Shown one piece after another: positions 34,877 to 37,445 of a DNA stretch of 37,445 nt. The position numbers and the translations under genes are program-made. Where the stretch lies: assembly GCA_002402105.1 (NCBI GenBank), contig NVVD01000005.1, positions 15,779 to 53,223 of the forward strand, read 5' to 3'. The stretch is from Candidatus Cloacimonadota bacterium (lineage in GTDB: Bacteria; Muiribacteriota; UBA6191). The first letter of the stretch is position 1; each line of letters opens with the position of its first letter. The notes under the pieces were generated by a model. It did no database searches. It saw nothing but the letters and a program-made list of their open reading frames with translations, and had not been told where the DNA came from.

Positions 34877-37445
34877 TTAATAGTTTATATTAATTGTAAT
34901 TACATTATTTATTTCAGTATTAAGTTCTTTATCTACTGATATAACTGAAAGTTCATTATCATTTGGTTCATATATTTTTAAAAAATATAAATTTGGAGCT
35001 AATAATCTTTCATGGCCTCCTATATGAAGAGAGCCATCCCATTTAATTAAATTAGAGCCACTAGATAGATCTTGTTCCCAGTATCCAATAAATATAGGCT
35101 CATCTTGTATAAAGCTCCCATTAATAATATTAGTTTGAAATAAACTAATTCCTACTCTGACAGATGTAATAGAATAAGCTGGAACACTAACTAAGTTAGT
35201 TACTTTATTTGATTTGTTTTTTGAATTTATATTAACCTCTCCTGGGGTTAGCTCTATAGACTTATAGTCATATATAAAAATTTCATCTAAAGTTGGGTCG
35301 TTTACCAAATTATGATCATATGGGTTGAAGTTAGTTTTTTCTGAAGTTACATCTAATTCTATTAATCTGAACTCATCATTAATATTTAAATTTTGATTAT
35401 ATAAAATAGAATCATGAAAAAAAATTATATTTTGAGCAAAAATTATAGCTGGAAAAGTTATTTCTCCAAAAGAATTTGTATAGTAGCTTATTACTCTTCC
35501 ATTTTGTAAAAAGTCTATCTTTAAGTTATTTATAGCCTTTCCATTTTTTATTATTCGTATTGTTTGAACTTTTGGTAAAGTAATATAGTTTGTGCTTATA
35601 GTCGTTAAAAGACTAGATTGTAAAGAAAAACTATTTTTATCTATAACGTAGTTAAGCTTTGTTAAGCTTGGATATAAATTTAGATTAAATAACTCATTTT
35701 TATTATTTAAAATAATACAGTATGGTTCAAATAATCCGATTTGCTCAAAACATAATTTAGAGTTATTGACTTTATTAGATTCATAATCAATTAACAACTC
35801 TAATAGGTGCAAATCAAAAAATAGTTTTGTTCCACCAAAAGTATATTTATAACTTAATTGATCTACTCCATTGTTATATGAAATATTATAAGAGTTTTGA
35901 GCTAAAGAAGGGAATGTAACTATTCCATTATTATTAGTAGATTTTGTTACATTTAATAATTTTTCATTTATACTATCAATTAAGCTAGATGATATATTTA
36001 TATTTGAAAGTGGGTAACCATAGCTTTTTACCATAACTTCAATTGGCTCATCAATTAAAAACTGTTCTTGAATAGGTAAATTAATAGTTCCTAAATATAA
36101 TGGTATATTATCTTCATATATTGTTGGTATAAAAAATCCATTTAAATCTTTAAAGTATGCAACTCCTAAACTATCTGTGGTAGTAACATTTGGACTTATA
36201 ATCAACGAATTTTCAACAATTTGAAGTAATTTAATTTCTTTATTAGGTATTACTGTATTAAGGTCATCAAAAACTTCAAATATAGAAACTTTTGATTGAT
36301 CTTGAATAAATCTAAATTCTATTTCTGAAATATTTGAAATTATAGTTGATTTTATTTCACCATTTAGCGTAGTAGAAATCTTATATGATAAATTCAATAT
36401 TTTATCAAAATTACTTTCACCATTTGCATCACTATTTAAAATGAAAGAAACTTCTGAAAAATTAGGATCTTCAATTAAAATACTTTGATTTGTTAAAGCT
36501 TCATCATTTAAAAAAGTTTTAATTTTTGTTGAACCTTGAAAATTAAAGTGAAATGAATCACTTGTATTATTTATATAGCCTAAAGAAGTTTTTCCTGAAG
36601 TAACATTTAATATAACAGCTTTAGAACTTTCATTAACCTCGACTATAAATACCCCTTGTCCATTATCTGTATAATTTACAAAGTTATTATTTTCAAATAC
36701 TGAAATAGTTTGTGAAATTAATAAGTTATTATTTTTAGAAATAGTAATATTTACATATTCTTTTGGAGTTATATTAATTTCAAAACTGGTTCCTGAACTT
36801 AAAACTTCTGAATAATAGTCTATGTTTTCATAAGCTACTTTGGCTAAGTAACTATAATTACTAACATTAGGTAAAAAAACTTGCCCTAATTGATTTGTTA
36901 TATACTCTCTTTTAGTTTGTTCATTATTTGCTAAAAAATATTCAACTATAGCACCTGGTAAAATATTACCATTTAAACGTATTGTTAATTCGATATCATT
37001 ATCTATATCAAAAGGAGTTATATTTTGACTTGGAAAAGAAAATGGGCCGCCTAAATAAAATTTGTTATTTTTTAAAACTTCAATATATTTTAAGCCATTT
37101 ATTTTTGGAAAATGAGCAGTTGAACCGAAGTAGTTAATAGTAGTTGTTTTAGTAGATAAATCAGTGCTAATTGCACTAACTAAAACTCCTTCTTCAATAG
37201 GTGTACCTTTATCAAATAAAGATATTAGATTTTTAGCAGGAGAAAGAGCATCAAAATAAATATTGTAGTCTGATGAAATTGCTATATTTTTAATACTTTC
37301 TATATAAGCTAAATTATTTATTACAGAATAAGCAGTCAAATTATAAGGTTTTAAATCTCCTTCTAAAGTAGTTGAAAAACTTGAGGCTATACTTGTAATT
37401 TCTTTATGTAATGATCCTGTTTTATCAAAAAACCTAAAACTAGTT
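34877..37445 (-). CDS. Ig/prealbumin-like repeat protein, 5' end beyond the window
   Basis: The frame continues to the right edge. The first possible in-window start is a TTG at 37339, but codons upstream of it (reading FRFFDKTGSLHKEITS, then SFSTTLEGDLKPYN) are open and protein-like, so the gene is truncated by the window. More than 850 residues are visible. They form tandem modules of about 90-110 residues with the pattern strand-(L/I)xxxxI-strand-TNxxGxxxFP, for example LNNLKIDFL followed by TNSFGEITFPAI, and INISSSLID followed by NNNGIVTFPS; this is the transthyretin/carboxypeptidase-regulatory or SpaA-like fold. The C-terminus (IKWDGSLHIGGHERLLAPNL, then YFLKIYEPN) matches the FlgD-like Ig fold. 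No membrane segment or catalytic site is visible. It is the first visible gene of the leftward giant-protein operon and probably a surface stalk or adhesin. Confidence 0.75.
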   Translation of the reverse strand, partial: TSFRFFDKTGSLHKEITSIASSFSTTLEGDLKPYNLTAYSVINNLAYIESIKNIAISSDYNIYFDALSPAKNLISLFDKGTPIEEGVLVSAISTDLSTKTTTINYFGSTAHFPKINGLKYIEVLKNNKFYLGGPFSFPSQNITPFDIDNDIELTIRLNGNILPGAIVEYFLANNEQTKREYITNQLGQVFLPNVSNYSYLAKVAYENIDYYSEVLSSGTSFEINITPKEYVNITISKNNNLLISQTISVFENNNFVNYTDNGQGVFIVEVNESSKAVILNVTSGKTSLGYINNTSDSFHFNFQGSTKIKTFLNDEALTNQSILIEDPNFSEVSFILNSDANGESNFDKILNLSYKISTTLNGEIKSTIISNISEIEFRFIQDQSKVSIFEVFDDLNTVIPNKEIKLLQIVENSLIISPNVTTTDSLGVAYFKDLNGFFIPTIYEDNIPLYLGTINLPIQEQFLIDEPIEVMVKSYGYPLSNINISSSLIDSINEKLLNVTKSTNNNGIVTFPSLAQNSYNISYNNGVDQLSYKYTFGGTKLFFDLHLLELLIDYESNKVNNSKLCFEQIGLFEPYCIILNNKNELFNLNLYPSLTKLNYVIDKNSFSLQSSLLTTISTNYITLPKVQTIRIIKNGKAINNLKIDFLQNGRVISYYTNSFGEITFPAIIFAQNIIFFHDSILYNQNLNINDEFRLIELDVTSEKTNFNPYDHNLVNDPTLDEIFIYDYKSIELTPGEVNINSKNKSNKVTNLVSVPAYSITSVRVGISLFQTNIINGSFIQDEPIFIGYWEQDLSSGSNLIKWDGSLHIGGHERLLAPNLYFLKIYEPNDNELSVISVDKELNTEINNVITININY

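Noticed and set aside
1..37445. tRNA, rRNA or CRISPR array
   Set aside because: No T-loop-like GGTTCGAATC sequence, conserved rRNA segment or regularly spaced repeat was noticed when reading by eye; a covariance-model search would be decisive.

Overview
The window is very AT-rich bacterial DNA, densely coded on both strands, with standard stop codons and short AGGA-type ribosome sites. A sigma-54 (NtrC-type) response regulator, a Skp/OmpH-like periplasmic protein, many Sec signal peptides and giant secreted proteins point to a Gram-negative organism. A low-GC Bdellovibrionota/Oligoflexia-like or similar lineage is a guess; nothing here fixes the taxonomy. No rRNA, tRNA or CRISPR array was recognised.

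Layout. (1) 1-2285: a DUF3592-like membrane protein, open at the left edge, converges on a two-gene unit read leftward: pta (phosphate acetyltransferase) followed one base later by an unknown 172-aa protein. (2) 2456-5413: a rightward unit of an NtrC-like sigma-54 activator, an amidohydrolase and a single-domain CheY-like receiver; no histidine kinase is present. (3) 5414-6012: a 599-bp gap with a perfect hairpin and an imperfect direct repeat. (4) 6013-7047: an unknown exported protein whose stop codon interlocks with that of the opposing operon. (5) 10180-7044, leftward and tightly packed: a P-loop kinase/RppH-like Nudix fusion, a secreted CHAP amidase, a small membrane protein and a TIM-barrel glycosidase-like exported protein. 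(6) 10320-13958, rightward: an unknown exported protein, an unknown cytoplasmic protein, an NhaC-type Na+/H+ antiporter and an overlapping membrane protein with histidines in or near its membrane segments, closed by a likely terminator. (7) 14185-22332, rightward with overlapping genes: a Skp-like protein, a 2073-aa secreted protein and a radical SAM enzyme. (8) 22333-23135: a sparse stretch with a 24-codon relic resembling the N-terminus of CHC2 zinc-finger primase-like proteins, a 17-bp inverted repeat around a promoter, and a small XRE regulator. (9) 37445-23151, leftward: four consecutive genes, three of them giant. In order of transcription they are an Ig/prealbumin-like repeat protein (truncated by the right edge), a 1892-aa hybrid with a beta-helix-like part, a short RHS-like part and repeats, a 1730-aa secreted RHS/YD protein ending in an HExxH metallopeptidase-like domain, and a PDZ-containing exported protein that starts directly at the RHS stop codon.

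The strongest candidate for an undescribed system is region 9. It looks like a surface or secreted polymorphic-toxin-like locus in which two Ig-repeat giants precede an RHS protein with a putative zinc-protease tip and a tightly coupled PDZ partner. Second is the Skp-like / giant secreted protein / radical SAM set with overlapping reading frames. Third is the kinase-Nudix fusion translationally coupled to a secreted CHAP amidase. All functional statements rest on reading motifs by eye; no database search was run.
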